DNA of 64,000 nucleotides from Bradyrhizobium cenepequi (GTDB taxonomy: Bacteria; Pseudomonadota; Alphaproteobacteria; Rhizobiales; Xanthobacteraceae). The DNA is taken from positions 1 to 64,000 of the forward strand of contig NZ_JAGKJI010000001.1 in the NCBI RefSeq assembly GCF_020329485.1. Direction: 5' to 3'. A model generated the notes under the pieces. It searched no databases. It saw only the letters and a list, made by a program, of their open reading frames with translations, and had not been told where the DNA came from. Positions within the stretch are counted from its first letter, which is position 1, and each line of letters opens with the position of its first letter. This document shows, piece after piece, positions 16,210 to 23,202 of the stretch. The translations under genes were made by a program, and so were the position numbers.

Positions 16210-16491
16210 ATGGCTTTCAACTTGTTTATCTCTTACGATCTCGACAAACCGGGTCAGTCCTATGACGCGGTGCATGAACGCATCAAATCACTTGGCCGCT
16301 GGTACCACGCTCAGCAATCGTTGTTTTACGTCCATACTGAATTCACCCCCGAGCAAGCCCATCGGCATGTGTTCGCGGTTATGGACCGCAACGATAGGCT
16401 GATCGTGGTTGATGCTACTGGGGCTTGGATGTATCCGGCCCCGCCCAGCGATGTCGAAGCCATCAATCGCGTTTGGTTCGAGATGGCATAA
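16210..16491 (+). CDS. Cas2-like / SinR-type small protein carried by the IS element
   Basis: 93 residues, MAFNLFISYDLDKPGQSYDA. The pattern beta strand ending in YDL, a helix containing IKSLGRWYHAQQ, a strand SLFYVHTEF, a helix TPEQAHRHVFAVMD, then NDRLIVVDATG fits the ferredoxin-like fold of the Cas2 group, including the strand-1 Asp. Annotated relatives are usually called SinR-family or Cas2-like. There is no CRISPR array, cas1 or other cas gene in the window, so this is an orphan. The ribosome binding site GAGGAG is well placed. Function is unknown; a nuclease or dimeric scaffold role is only inferred from the fold. Confidence 0.72.
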   Translation: MAFNLFISYDLDKPGQSYDAVHERIKSLGRWYHAQQSLFYVHTEFTPEQAHRHVFAVMDRNDRLIVVDATGAWMYPAPPSDVEAINRVWFEMA

Positions 16492-16538
16492 GCCGCCTGA
16501 TCCTATCGATTCAAACATTTGAGCCTCCGAAGCCCGGC

Positions 16539-16703
16539 TCACTTGCCGGGCTTCTTCTTCGTTCTGCGTTTCTTTGTCGCCGTCTTTTTCGTTACCCGAT
16601 GCTGCGGCGGGCTCTTCGCGACCACCTTCACGGCACGCTCAAAGCGCTCCATCGCGTCGGGATGAAACTCGATCTCTTTCTCTGACGAGGATTTTGCAAT
16701 CAT
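16539..16703 (-). CDS. Small basic protein of unknown function
   Basis: 54 residues if started at the ATG at 16703 (MIAKSSSEKEIEFHPDAMER). The first half is an acidic helix with EIEFHPDAMERFERAVKVVA and the second half a Lys/Arg-rich tail (KKTATKKRRTKKKPGK). Short proteins of this EFHPDA-ERF type are common in Bradyrhizobium and not characterised. Its ATG overlaps the start codon of the divergent 208-residue gene by 2 bases (sequence CATG). A longer frame to 16778 runs inside that gene and is rejected. Confidence 0.6.
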   Translation of the reverse strand: MIAKSSSEKEIEFHPDAMERFERAVKVVAKSPPQHRVTKKTATKKRRTKKKPGK

Positions 16704-17328
16704 GCGCGCGGCGCCTCGGTACCTAAGACCAAAAACCAGGTTCGACATTCCCACGGAAATTACCCAAGAAGTGGGCAACTTGATAGTTCGATGGGCCTAT
16801 CTTGAGCACTGTCTGCAAACGATTGTCTGGAATCTCGCCCAAGTTATTCAACCAATCGGGCGGCTAGCCATTCGCGAGCCGAGGGCAGAAGAGCGTGTAC
16901 GCTTAATTAAGGACCTAGCCGAATTGCGAGGCATCGAAATTGACGAAACCGCCGCGAGAGCGATTGCCTCCCAATCGCGGGAACTTGCCCTGCATCGCGA
17001 CGTTCTTGCCCATGGGCACTGGTTCTACGATGACGAAACCAAAAACTGGTGTGTTGTACTTTCGCGCGGCAAGTGGTCAGACGATGAGCCTCATCATCGC
17101 TCCCGCAGCGCGGTGCCCGAGGCTCTAAACGTCACAGACGTTGCTCTTCAAGGTATCGTAAAACAGCTAGAAGCAGTCATAAAACTTGCCGAGTTACTCT
17201 CTCAGCAGGTTGAGCAACAGATCGAGCCGCCGCCAGAAGTACCTCCCTCGCAATTTCCTCGTAGGAAACCCAAGCGAGGTCCAAATCCATCACAGCCGAA
17301 GCACCCGCGGAAATCATCGCAGGAGTAA
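16702..17328 (+). CDS. Unknown protein associated with IS1595 passenger modules
   Basis: 208 residues. Residues 1-150 are mostly helical (VGNLIVRWAYLEHCLQTIVW ... ERVRLIKDLAEL ... REL-LHRDVLAHGHWFYDD), and the C-terminus is Pro/Lys-rich (PRRKPKRGPNPSQPKHPRKS). I recognise no catalytic motif; the RD-LAHG-W segment is reminiscent of a HEPN-like R-x4-H motif (R117 to H122), which would fit an RNase-type fold, but this is a weak match. It begins head-to-head with the small basic gene and ends 83 bp before the right end of the element. Confidence 0.6.
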   Translation: MRAAPRYLRPKTRFDIPTEITQEVGNLIVRWAYLEHCLQTIVWNLAQVIQPIGRLAIREPRAEERVRLIKDLAELRGIEIDETAARAIASQSRELALHRDVLAHGHWFYDDETKNWCVVLSRGKWSDDEPHHRSRSAVPEALNVTDVALQGIVKQLEAVIKLAELLSQQVEQQIEPPPEVPPSQFPRRKPKRGPNPSQPKHPRKSSQE

Positions 17329-17379
17329 CCTGAATCTCGGGCGCGCCATCCCCTTGCGGGGCAGCGCTTGGACTAGATG

Positions 17380-17407
17380 TTGCCATGTGCTTTGTCAAGG
17401 TTATAAT
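17380..17407 (+). promoter_or_regulatory. Outward promoter at the right end of the IS element, reading into boxC
   Basis: TTGCCA (17380-17385) and a perfect TATAAT (17402-17407) are separated by 16 bp; the -10 is inside the terminal inverted repeat. The predicted start of transcription (about 17414) falls inside the first TGCA-N6-TGCA motif. The left end has the same -10 facing outward toward the hydrolase gene, but there it lacks the TTGCCA partner. Confidence 0.65.
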
Positions 17408-17408
17408 G

Positions 17409-17422
17409 TGCAACAAAGTGCA
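17409..17422 (+). promoter_or_regulatory. TGCA-N6-TGCA motif 1, probable BoxR operator, straddling the IS junction
   Basis: TGCA-ACAAAG-TGCA. The first TGCA is made by the last bases of the element plus one base of the target duplication; the second is host sequence. In the uninterrupted target (left flank joined to 17420) the motif would read TGAA-ACAAAG-TGCA. TGCA-N6-TGCA is the operator unit established for BzdR and recognised by BoxR. Confidence 0.65.
17412..17419 (+). repeat. Right copy of the 8-bp target-site duplication
   Basis: AACAAAGT immediately follows the right terminal repeat and equals 14883-14890. Confidence 0.9.
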
Positions 17423-17458
17423 TGTTCCCGCGTTTCCAGCTAGACCAATTCAAAAACA

Positions 17459-17472
17459 TGCATTATTGTGCA
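17459..17472 (+). promoter_or_regulatory. TGCA-N6-TGCA motif 2, probable BoxR operator
   Basis: TGCA-TTATTG-TGCA inside the near-palindrome CATGCATTATTGTGCATG. It is spaced 50 bp (about five helical turns) from motif 1 and overlaps a GTG at 17468 that could be read as an early boxC start, which argues for the ATG at 17507 as the true start. Confidence 0.65.
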
Positions 17473-17506
17473 TGTCAAGATAACCAATAACGCACAAGGG
17501 TGGCTC

Positions 17507-19195
17507 ATGGCCGGTGAGGATCGCGTGCTCGCAAACGGCGCGACATACATCGATTTTCAGACCGACCCGTCCCGTTATCGGCATTGGAAGCTCGATGTCG
17601 ACGGCGCGGTCGCGACGCTGACCATGGATGTCGACGAGAATGCCGGCCTGTTCGAAGGCTACCAGCTCAAGCTCAATTCCTACGATCTCGGCGTCGATAT
17701 CGAACTCGCCGATGCCGTCCAGCGGCTGCGCTTCGAGCATCCCGAGGTGAAGGTCGTCGTGATGCGCTCGGGCAAGAACCGCGTGTTCTGCGCCGGCGCC
17801 AACATCCGCATGCTTGCGGGCTCGACCCACGCGCACAAGGTCAATTTCTGCAAATTCACCAACGAGACCCGCAACGGCATCGAGGATTCCTCGGAGAATT
17901 CCGGCCAGCGCTTCATCACCGTCGTCAACGGCACCGCGGCCGGCGGCGGCTACGAGCTCGCGCTCGCGACCGACCACATCATCCTCGCCGACGACGGTTC
18001 GGCCGCCGTGGCGCTGCCGGAAGTGCCGCTGCTTGCGGTGCTGCCGGGGACCGGCGGGCTGACGCGCGTCGTAGACAAAAGAAAAGTGCGCCGCGACCAT
18101 GCCGACTTCTTCTGCACCATCGAGGAAGGCATCAAGGGCAAGCGCGCCGTGCAGTGGCGCCTCGTCGACGAGATTGCGCCGAACAGCAAGCTCGAGGGCA
18201 AGCTCGCCGAGCGCGTCAAGGAATTCGCCGCCAGATCGACCCGCAACGGCAGCGGCAAGGGCATTGCGCTCTCGCCGCTCAACCGCGTGATCGACGACAA
18301 CGGCATCCGCTATGGCTTCGTCAGCGTCGATATCGATCGCGCCGCACGGATCGCGACGATCTCGATTCAGGCGCCGGAGGCCGCGCCGCCTGCCGATATC
18401 CACGGCCTGATCGCGCAGGGCGCCGCGTTCTGGCCGCTGCAGGTCGCGCGCGAGCTCGATGATGCGATCCTGCATCTGCGCATCAACGAGCTCGAGGTCG
18501 CGATGCTGGTCTTCAAGAGCCACGGCGATTCCGCTCATGTCGTGGCCTATGACGACTTCCTCGAGGCCAACAAGGCGCATTGGCTGGTCAACGAAATCAG
18601 GCATTATTGGAAGCGCGTTCTGAAGCGCATCGACGTCACCTCGCGCACGCTGGTGACGCTGGTCGAGCCTGGCTCCTGTTTCGTCGGCACGCTCGCCGAA
18701 CTCGTGTTCGCCGCCGACCGCTCCTACATGCTGATCGGCTCGCGCGACGGCGACAACCGCCCGCCGCCCGCGATCCAGCTCACCGCGATGAATTTTGGTC
18801 CCTATCCGATGAGCCACGGGCTCACCCGGCTGCAATCGCGCTTCCAGGCCGATCCGTCCGATCTGGAGCGTGCGCGCCGCGCAATCGGCAAGGCGCTCGA
18901 TGCGGAGGAGGCTGAAGAACTCGGTCTCGTCACCTTCGCGCTCGACGATATCGACTGGGACGACGAGGTGCGCGTGTTCCTGGAGGAGCGCACCAGCTTC
19001 TCGCCCGACGGCCTGACCGGCATGGAAGCGAACCTGCGCTTCGTCGGCCCCGAGACCATGGAATCGAAAATCTTTGCTCGTTTGACCGCCTGGCAGAACT
19101 GGATCTTCCAGCGCCCCAATGCGGTCGGCGAGGAGGGCGCGCTGCGCCGCTACGGCACCGGCCAGAAGGCGCAGTTCGATATGACACGGGTTTAG
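17507..19195 (+). CDS. boxC: Benzoyl-CoA-dihydrodiol lyase (ring-cleaving 2,3-epoxybenzoyl-CoA dihydrolase)
   Basis: 562 residues from the ATG at 17507 (MAGEDRVLANGATYIDFQTD), with AAGGG upstream. It has two crotonase-type halves. The first has RSGKNRVFCAGANIRML near 82-98 and the oxyanion segment NGTAAGGGYELALATDHIIL near 142-161, unusually followed by PLLAVLPGTGGLTRV. Length and sequence match BoxC, which opens 2,3-epoxybenzoyl-CoA with two waters to 3,4-dehydroadipyl-CoA semialdehyde and formate in the cytoplasm. boxB follows 115 bp downstream. Promoter and operators come from the IS end and the adjoining host sequence. Confidence 0.95.
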   Translation: MAGEDRVLANGATYIDFQTDPSRYRHWKLDVDGAVATLTMDVDENAGLFEGYQLKLNSYDLGVDIELADAVQRLRFEHPEVKVVVMRSGKNRVFCAGANIRMLAGSTHAHKVNFCKFTNETRNGIEDSSENSGQRFITVVNGTAAGGGYELALATDHIILADDGSAAVALPEVPLLAVLPGTGGLTRVVDKRKVRRDHADFFCTIEEGIKGKRAVQWRLVDEIAPNSKLEGKLAERVKEFAARSTRNGSGKGIALSPLNRVIDDNGIRYGFVSVDIDRAARIATISIQAPEAAPPADIHGLIAQGAAFWPLQVARELDDAILHLRINELEVAMLVFKSHGDSAHVVAYDDFLEANKAHWLVNEIRHYWKRVLKRIDVTSRTLVTLVEPGSCFVGTLAELVFAADRSYMLIGSRDGDNRPPPAIQLTAMNFGPYPMSHGLTRLQSRFQADPSDLERARRAIGKALDAEEAEELGLVTFALDDIDWDDEVRVFLEERTSFSPDGLTGMEANLRFVGPETMESKIFARLTAWQNWIFQRPNAVGEEGALRRYGTGQKAQFDMTRV

Positions 19196-19290
19196 AGCAT
19201 GATCCGGAAAAGTGGAAACCGGTTTTCCGCAAAGATCATGCTCAAGCAAAAGAGATGAGATCGTGATCCGATTTTCTCTAATCGGATCAT
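19193..19290. repeat. Two palindromic repeats between boxC and boxB
   Basis: The first (19195-19244) is GAGCATGATCCGGAAAAGTG...GTTTTCCGCAAAGATCATGCTC, a widespread alphaproteobacterial repeat; a diverged copy lies at 32352-32400 after phoU and a fragment after 58583. The second (19264-19289) is TGATCCGATTT...AATCGGATCA. Both could form mRNA hairpins in a boxC-boxB transcript. The GGAGG site for boxB follows. Confidence 0.75.
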
Positions 19291-19310
19291 GATCGAGACC
19301 GGAGGTCCCC

Positions 19311-20762
19311 ATGAACGTCAACATCATGAACGTCGACTACTCGACCAAGATTCCCAACAATGTGAACCTCTCGTCCGACCGCCAGGTCCTGAAGGCGCTC
19401 GAGGGCTGGCATCCCGGCTACATGGACTGGTGGAGCGACATGGGGCCAGAAGGCTTCCAGCAGTCGCTGGTCTATTTGCGCACCGCCTATTCGGTCGATC
19501 CGCGCGGCTGGGCCAAGTTCGACTATGTCAAGATGCCCGAATATCGCTGGGGCATCCTGCTGGCGCCGGAGGAGGAGAATCGCGTGGTGCCGTTCGGCGC
19601 GCATTATGGCGAGCCTGCCTGGCAGGAGGTGCCGGGCGAGCATCGCGCCATGCTGCGGCGGCTGATCGTGATCCAGGGCGACACCGAGCCTGCCTCCGTC
19701 GAGCAGCAGCGCCACCTCGGCAAGACCGCGCCCTCGCTCTACGACATGCGCAACCTGTTCCAAGTCAATGTCGAGGAAGGCCGCCATCTCTGGGCGATGG
19801 TCTATCTCTTGCAGAAATATTTTGGCCGCGACGGCCGCGAGGAGGCGGATGATTTGTTGCGTCGCCGCTCCGGCGACGTGGATAGTCCGCGCATGCTCGG
19901 CGCCTTCAACGAGGCGACGCCGGACTGGCTCTCCTTCTTCATGTTCACCTATTTCACCGACCGCGACGGCAAGATGCAGCTGCATTCGCTGGCGCAGTCA
20001 GGATTTGACCCGCTGTCGCGCACCTGCCGCTTCATGCTGACGGAAGAAGCGCACCACATGTTCGTCGGCGAGACCGGCATCAGCCGCGTCGTGCAGCGGA
20101 CCTGCGAGGCGATGCGTGAAGCCGGCATCGAGGATCCGACCGATATCGCGAAAGTGCGGGCGCTCGGCGTGATCGACCTGCCGACCATCCAGAAGAAGCT
20201 GAACCTGCACTATTCGCTGTCGCTCGACCTGTTCGGCTCCGAGGTCTCGACCAACGCAGCCAACGCCTTCAACGCAGGCATCAAGGGGCGCTACAAGGAG
20301 ACGACGATCGAGGACGATCATCAGCTGCAGAACTCGACCTATCCGGTGCTGAAGCTGATCGACGGCGAACTCAAGCTGGTCGACGAGCCGGCGCTGACCG
20401 CGCTCAACATGCGCCTGCGCGACGACTACACCCAGGACTGCGTCAAGGGCATGCTGCGCTGGAACAAGGTGATCTCGACCGCCGGCTACGACTACAAGCT
20501 CGCGGTGCCGCATGTTGCCTTCCACCGCGCCATCGGCGAGTTCAAGGACGTCGAGGCGACGCCCGAAGGCATTCTGATCGGCGACGCCACCTGGGAGAAG
20601 CGCAAGAACGAATGGCTGCCGTCGACGGAAGACGGCGAGTTCATCGTCTCCCTGATGAAGCCCGTCACCGAGATCGGCAAGTTCGCCTCCTGGATCGCGC
20701 CGCCGAAAGTAGGTATCGACAACAAGCCCGGCGATTTCGAGTATGTGAAGATCGAGTCGTGA
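19311..20762 (+). CDS. boxB: Benzoyl-CoA 2,3-epoxidase, oxygenase component BoxB
   Basis: 483 residues; the diiron component that, with reductase BoxA, epoxidises benzoyl-CoA using O2 and NADPH. The carboxylate-bridged diiron ligands can be placed by the family pattern: E126 (GDTEPAS), E156 and H159 (NVEEGRH), D217 (FTDRDG), E246 and H249 (TEEAHHMF). No residue is missing. Length matches characterised BoxB. GGAGG is 5 nt before the ATG. The reductase gene boxA, often adjacent in other bacteria, is absent from the window. Confidence 0.96.
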   Translation: MNVNIMNVDYSTKIPNNVNLSSDRQVLKALEGWHPGYMDWWSDMGPEGFQQSLVYLRTAYSVDPRGWAKFDYVKMPEYRWGILLAPEEENRVVPFGAHYGEPAWQEVPGEHRAMLRRLIVIQGDTEPASVEQQRHLGKTAPSLYDMRNLFQVNVEEGRHLWAMVYLLQKYFGRDGREEADDLLRRRSGDVDSPRMLGAFNEATPDWLSFFMFTYFTDRDGKMQLHSLAQSGFDPLSRTCRFMLTEEAHHMFVGETGISRVVQRTCEAMREAGIEDPTDIAKVRALGVIDLPTIQKKLNLHYSLSLDLFGSEVSTNAANAFNAGIKGRYKETTIEDDHQLQNSTYPVLKLIDGELKLVDEPALTALNMRLRDDYTQDCVKGMLRWNKVISTAGYDYKLAVPHVAFHRAIGEFKDVEATPEGILIGDATWEKRKNEWLPSTEDGEFIVSLMKPVTEIGKFASWIAPPKVGIDNKPGDFEYVKIES

Positions 20763-20778
20763 GGCGTTACTGAGCTGT

Positions 20779-20930
20779 CATCACCCGCACTGAGCTGTCA
20801 TCACCCGCGAAGGCGGGTGATCCAGTAATCACCGGCATCTCGAATCTCACAGACGTCACGGCGTACTGGATGCCCCGCCGGAGCCTGTCATCGGGCTCGC
20901 CGAAGGCGCGACCCGGTGGCGGGCATGACG
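20779..20930. repeat. Palindromic intergenic repeat, copy 2, after boxB
   Basis: Same ordered blocks as 2491-2628: CATCACCCGCGAAGGCGGGTG with ATCCAGTA, then GTACTGGATGCCCCGCC, GAGCCTGTCATCGGGC and GACCCGGTGGCGGGCATGAC. The first 18 bases (CTGAGCTGTCATCACCCGC) occur twice in tandem at the left edge (about 20770 and 20790), a sign of slippage or a partial second insertion. It lies between convergent boxB and the SDR gene. Confidence 0.8.
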
Positions 20931-20965
20931 TGCTGGTGTGGAGCGGCGACCGCGTGTCCTTGCCC

Positions 20966-21775
20966 TCAGCTGTCCCACCCGCTGCCCTTGATCCCGGCAT
21001 TCGCATAGACGATGCCGCCGTCCACCGTGATGGTCGCGCCGACCACATAATCGCCGGCGCGGGAGGCGAGATAGATCGCAGCACCGGCCATGTCCTCGTC
21101 GGTGCCGACCCGGCCCAACGGCACGCGCGTCGCCACTTCGTCGGCATGGTCGCGCGCGGCGCGGTTCATGTCGGACTTGAACGGTCCCGGCGCAATTGCG
21201 GTGACCGCCACATGGTCCTTGATCAGCTTGACCGCCATCCGCCGCGTCAGGTGGATCAGGCCCGCCTTGCTCGCGGCATAGGAATAGCTCTCCATCGGGT
21301 TGACGAAGATGCCGTCGATGGAAGCGATATTGATCACCTTCGCCGGCCGCTCGGCGCTTGCGGCTGCGCGCAACGGCGCGGCCAGCGCCTTGGTCAGGAA
21401 GAACGGCGTCTTGATGTTGAGGTTCATCACCTTGTCCCAGCCGCTTTCCGGAAACTCGTCGAAGTCCGCGCCCCACGCGGCTCCCGCATTGTTGACGAGG
21501 ATGTCGAGCTTCGGTTCGCGCTTCTTGATCTCGGCGGCCAGCATCTCGATGCCGGCGAGACTGGAGATGTCGATCGGCAGCGCGATGCACTCGCCCTCAT
21601 ATTCGGCTGAAAGCTCCTTTGCCGTTTCTTCGCAGGGCCCGGCCTTTCGCGCGGTGATGTAGACTTTGGCCGCGCCTTGGGCGAGGAAGCCCGCGGCGAT
21701 CATCCTGCCGATGCCGCGCGAGCCACCCGTCACCAGTGCGATGCGGCCCTTGAGCGAAAACAGATCCTTGAACAT
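20966..21775 (-). CDS. Short-chain dehydrogenase/reductase
   Basis: 269 residues from the ATG at 21775 (MFKDLFSLKGRIALVTGG), which has GGAGGG 5 nt upstream; a TTG at 21787 is inside that site. Classical SDR features: cofactor-binding TGGSRGIGR near 16-24, NNAG near 94, catalytic Ser in INIASIDG near 147, Tyr/Lys in YSYAASKAG near 162-170, and IAPGPFKSDMN. The sequence resembles rhizobial 3-oxoacyl-ACP-reductase-like SDRs with unknown substrate. It is convergent with boxB and not obviously part of the box pathway. Confidence 0.85.
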   Translation of the reverse strand: MFKDLFSLKGRIALVTGGSRGIGRMIAAGFLAQGAAKVYITARKAGPCEETAKELSAEYEGECIALPIDISSLAGIEMLAAEIKKREPKLDILVNNAGAAWGADFDEFPESGWDKVMNLNIKTPFFLTKALAAPLRAAASAERPAKVINIASIDGIFVNPMESYSYAASKAGLIHLTRRMAVKLIKDHVAVTAIAPGPFKSDMNRAARDHADEVATRVPLGRVGTDEDMAGAAIYLASRAGDYVVGATITVDGGIVYANAGIKGSGWDS

Positions 21776-21836
21776 GCGTCCCTCCAAATGCGTTGCCCGC
21801 GGTTGTGAAAGGAGCCTCGAGACGAGTCAACCATCG

Positions 21837-21955
21837 CGTCGTCCCGGCGAAGGCCGGGACCCATACCGCGAAATCTATCGATGAAGCGATCTGGCAGACG
21901 CCTGCGTTACACAACCGCGCCCTGGGGTTATGGGTCCCGGCCTTCGCCGGGACGA
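21837..21955. repeat. Long inverted repeat with CCCGGCGAAGGCCGGG ends
   Basis: The left arm CGTCGTCCCGGCGAAGGCCG with GGACCCATA is repeated as the complement TATGGGTCCCGGCCTTCGCC with GGGACGACG about 70 bp later. The arms match over nearly 30 bp, so the whole can fold as one cruciform. It is a member of the dispersed Bradyrhizobium palindrome family, between two reverse-strand genes. Confidence 0.8.
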
Positions 21956-21972
21956 CGGCTACGACGGCGGAG

Positions 21973-23034
21973 CTACGCCGCGTCGATGCGGCGGAAGCCG
22001 TTCCAGACGGCGGTGGCAGCGCCGGAGGTCAGGACGGGGATCATGCGTGCTTCCTGGTAATTACCATTGAGCGAGACGCGTTGCAGCGCGGTCAGGTGAT
22101 CGGCGCTTTCCGGGAAGATCATGCCGGGCCGCGTCGTCACCGCTGTCTTGAAGCCTGCGGCCCTGGCGAGCGCGAATTCGCGCTGGCCGGCGGCGATCTT
22201 GTCGCCATAGGGATAGGCGAGATGCAGCACCGGCCGCGCCAACGCCGCTTCGATCCGCTCCCGGCTCGCCGTCATCTCGAACGCCGCCATTTCCTCGGGC
22301 TGCCGTGCGAGATTGCAATGGGTGACGGTATGCGCGCCGATCGTCACCAGCGGATCGTCGGCGAACGCCTTCAGTTCGTCCCAGGACATGCAGAACTCGC
22401 GCGCGATCGTCGTCTCGTCGACATCATGGCGCGCGCACAGCGCCGAGACCTCGCGCTCGACATCGTGCTCGTCCGGCAAGCTGCGCAACCAACCGTGCAG
22501 CCGCTCGAAGGCGGCGTGTTTCGCCTCCGCTGTCGAGGTATCGATCGGTGTCATCGTTCCGCCGATCGGCGCCTCGATCGCGGCCACCTTGGAGATCACC
22601 TGCTCCAGCGCGATCCACCACAGCCGCCCGGTCCCTGCGGCGAAATCGCTGGCGACATAGACAGTGAACGGCGCGTCGAACTCGCGCATGACAGGCAGTG
22701 CATGGTCGCGGTTGTCGCGATACCCGTCATCGAAGGTGAAGCACGCAAAGCGCCGCGCGAAATCGCGTTCGACTATCCGCCGGTGCATTTCGTCCATGGT
22801 AACGATGTCGATATCGAGCGAGCGCAGATGCTCCAGCATCGCGCGCAGGAACTCCGGTTCGACTTCGAGGTGATAGTTCGGCTGGAACTCGTCATTGCGG
22901 CGAGGCCGGACATGGTGCAGCATGAAGATCGCGCCGACGCCTGCGAAGATTGGTCGCAGCAGGAAATGGGCTCCCGAAAAATACAGCGCTTCGAGTCCGG
23001 CGCGGATAACGGTTTTTCTGAGCTGTTTTTTCAT
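21973..23034 (-). CDS. Polysaccharide deacetylase (NodB-homology) family protein
   Basis: 353 residues from the ATG at 23034 (MKKQLRKTVIRAGLEALYFS). The longer frame to 23208 would overlap the promoter of the divergent gene. The NodB domain starts at GAIFMLHHVRP near 31 and contains the metal/catalytic Asp pair FTFDDGYRDN near 95-104, with the His-containing GAHTVTHCNL motif near 229-238 and the barrel end LAYPYGDK near 270. Enzymes of the family remove N- or O-acyl groups from surface polysaccharide or chitooligomers. No nod genes are nearby, so a capsule or exopolysaccharide role is more likely. Confidence 0.85.
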   Translation of the reverse strand: MKKQLRKTVIRAGLEALYFSGAHFLLRPIFAGVGAIFMLHHVRPRRNDEFQPNYHLEVEPEFLRAMLEHLRSLDIDIVTMDEMHRRIVERDFARRFACFTFDDGYRDNRDHALPVMREFDAPFTVYVASDFAAGTGRLWWIALEQVISKVAAIEAPIGGTMTPIDTSTAEAKHAAFERLHGWLRSLPDEHDVEREVSALCARHDVDETTIAREFCMSWDELKAFADDPLVTIGAHTVTHCNLARQPEEMAAFEMTASRERIEAALARPVLHLAYPYGDKIAAGQREFALARAAGFKTAVTTRPGMIFPESADHLTALQRVSLNGNYQEARMIPVLTSGAATAVWNGFRRIDAA

Positions 23035-23202
23035 CCGCGAAATTGGCCGGCCGGTTGCATTACGGGTCGAAATTAGCGAACCACCGCTGAACAAACGGTT
23101 AGCCCTCCCGATTATACGCCGCTCTTCACCAGGCGCAGTATTTCGGGTTTGACAGTCAGCCAAGGGTTTGTTTTCTCTCTGGTTCTGGAGCCAGGACCCC
23201 GA

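Larger units (their letters stand above)
14891..17411 (+). mobile_element. IS1595-family insertion element with passenger genes (2,521 bp)
   Basis: Terminal inverted repeats are perfect over 23 bp: the left end begins GCACATTATAACCTTGAC at 14891 and the right end finishes with its exact complement at 17411. They are flanked by the duplication AACAAAGT. Inside are an ISXO2-like transposase (14954-15904), a Cas2-like small protein, a Lys-rich small protein on the reverse strand and a 208-residue protein. It is inserted between the alpha/beta hydrolase gene and boxC. Perfect ends and an unaltered duplication imply a recent and probably still mobilisable copy. Confidence 0.92.

Noticed and set aside
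16210-16491. CRISPR-Cas locus suggested by the Cas2-like gene
   Set aside because: No repeat-spacer array and no cas1 or effector gene anywhere in the window; the gene belongs to an insertion element.
17450-19327. 625-codon reverse-strand frame across boxC
   Set aside because: Pure antisense of boxC with low-complexity composition; boxC is well conserved on the + strand.
21973-23034. Nodulation gene nodB
   Set aside because: It shares the NodB fold but there is no nod box and no nodA, nodC or nodD nearby, and the protein is longer than NodB.
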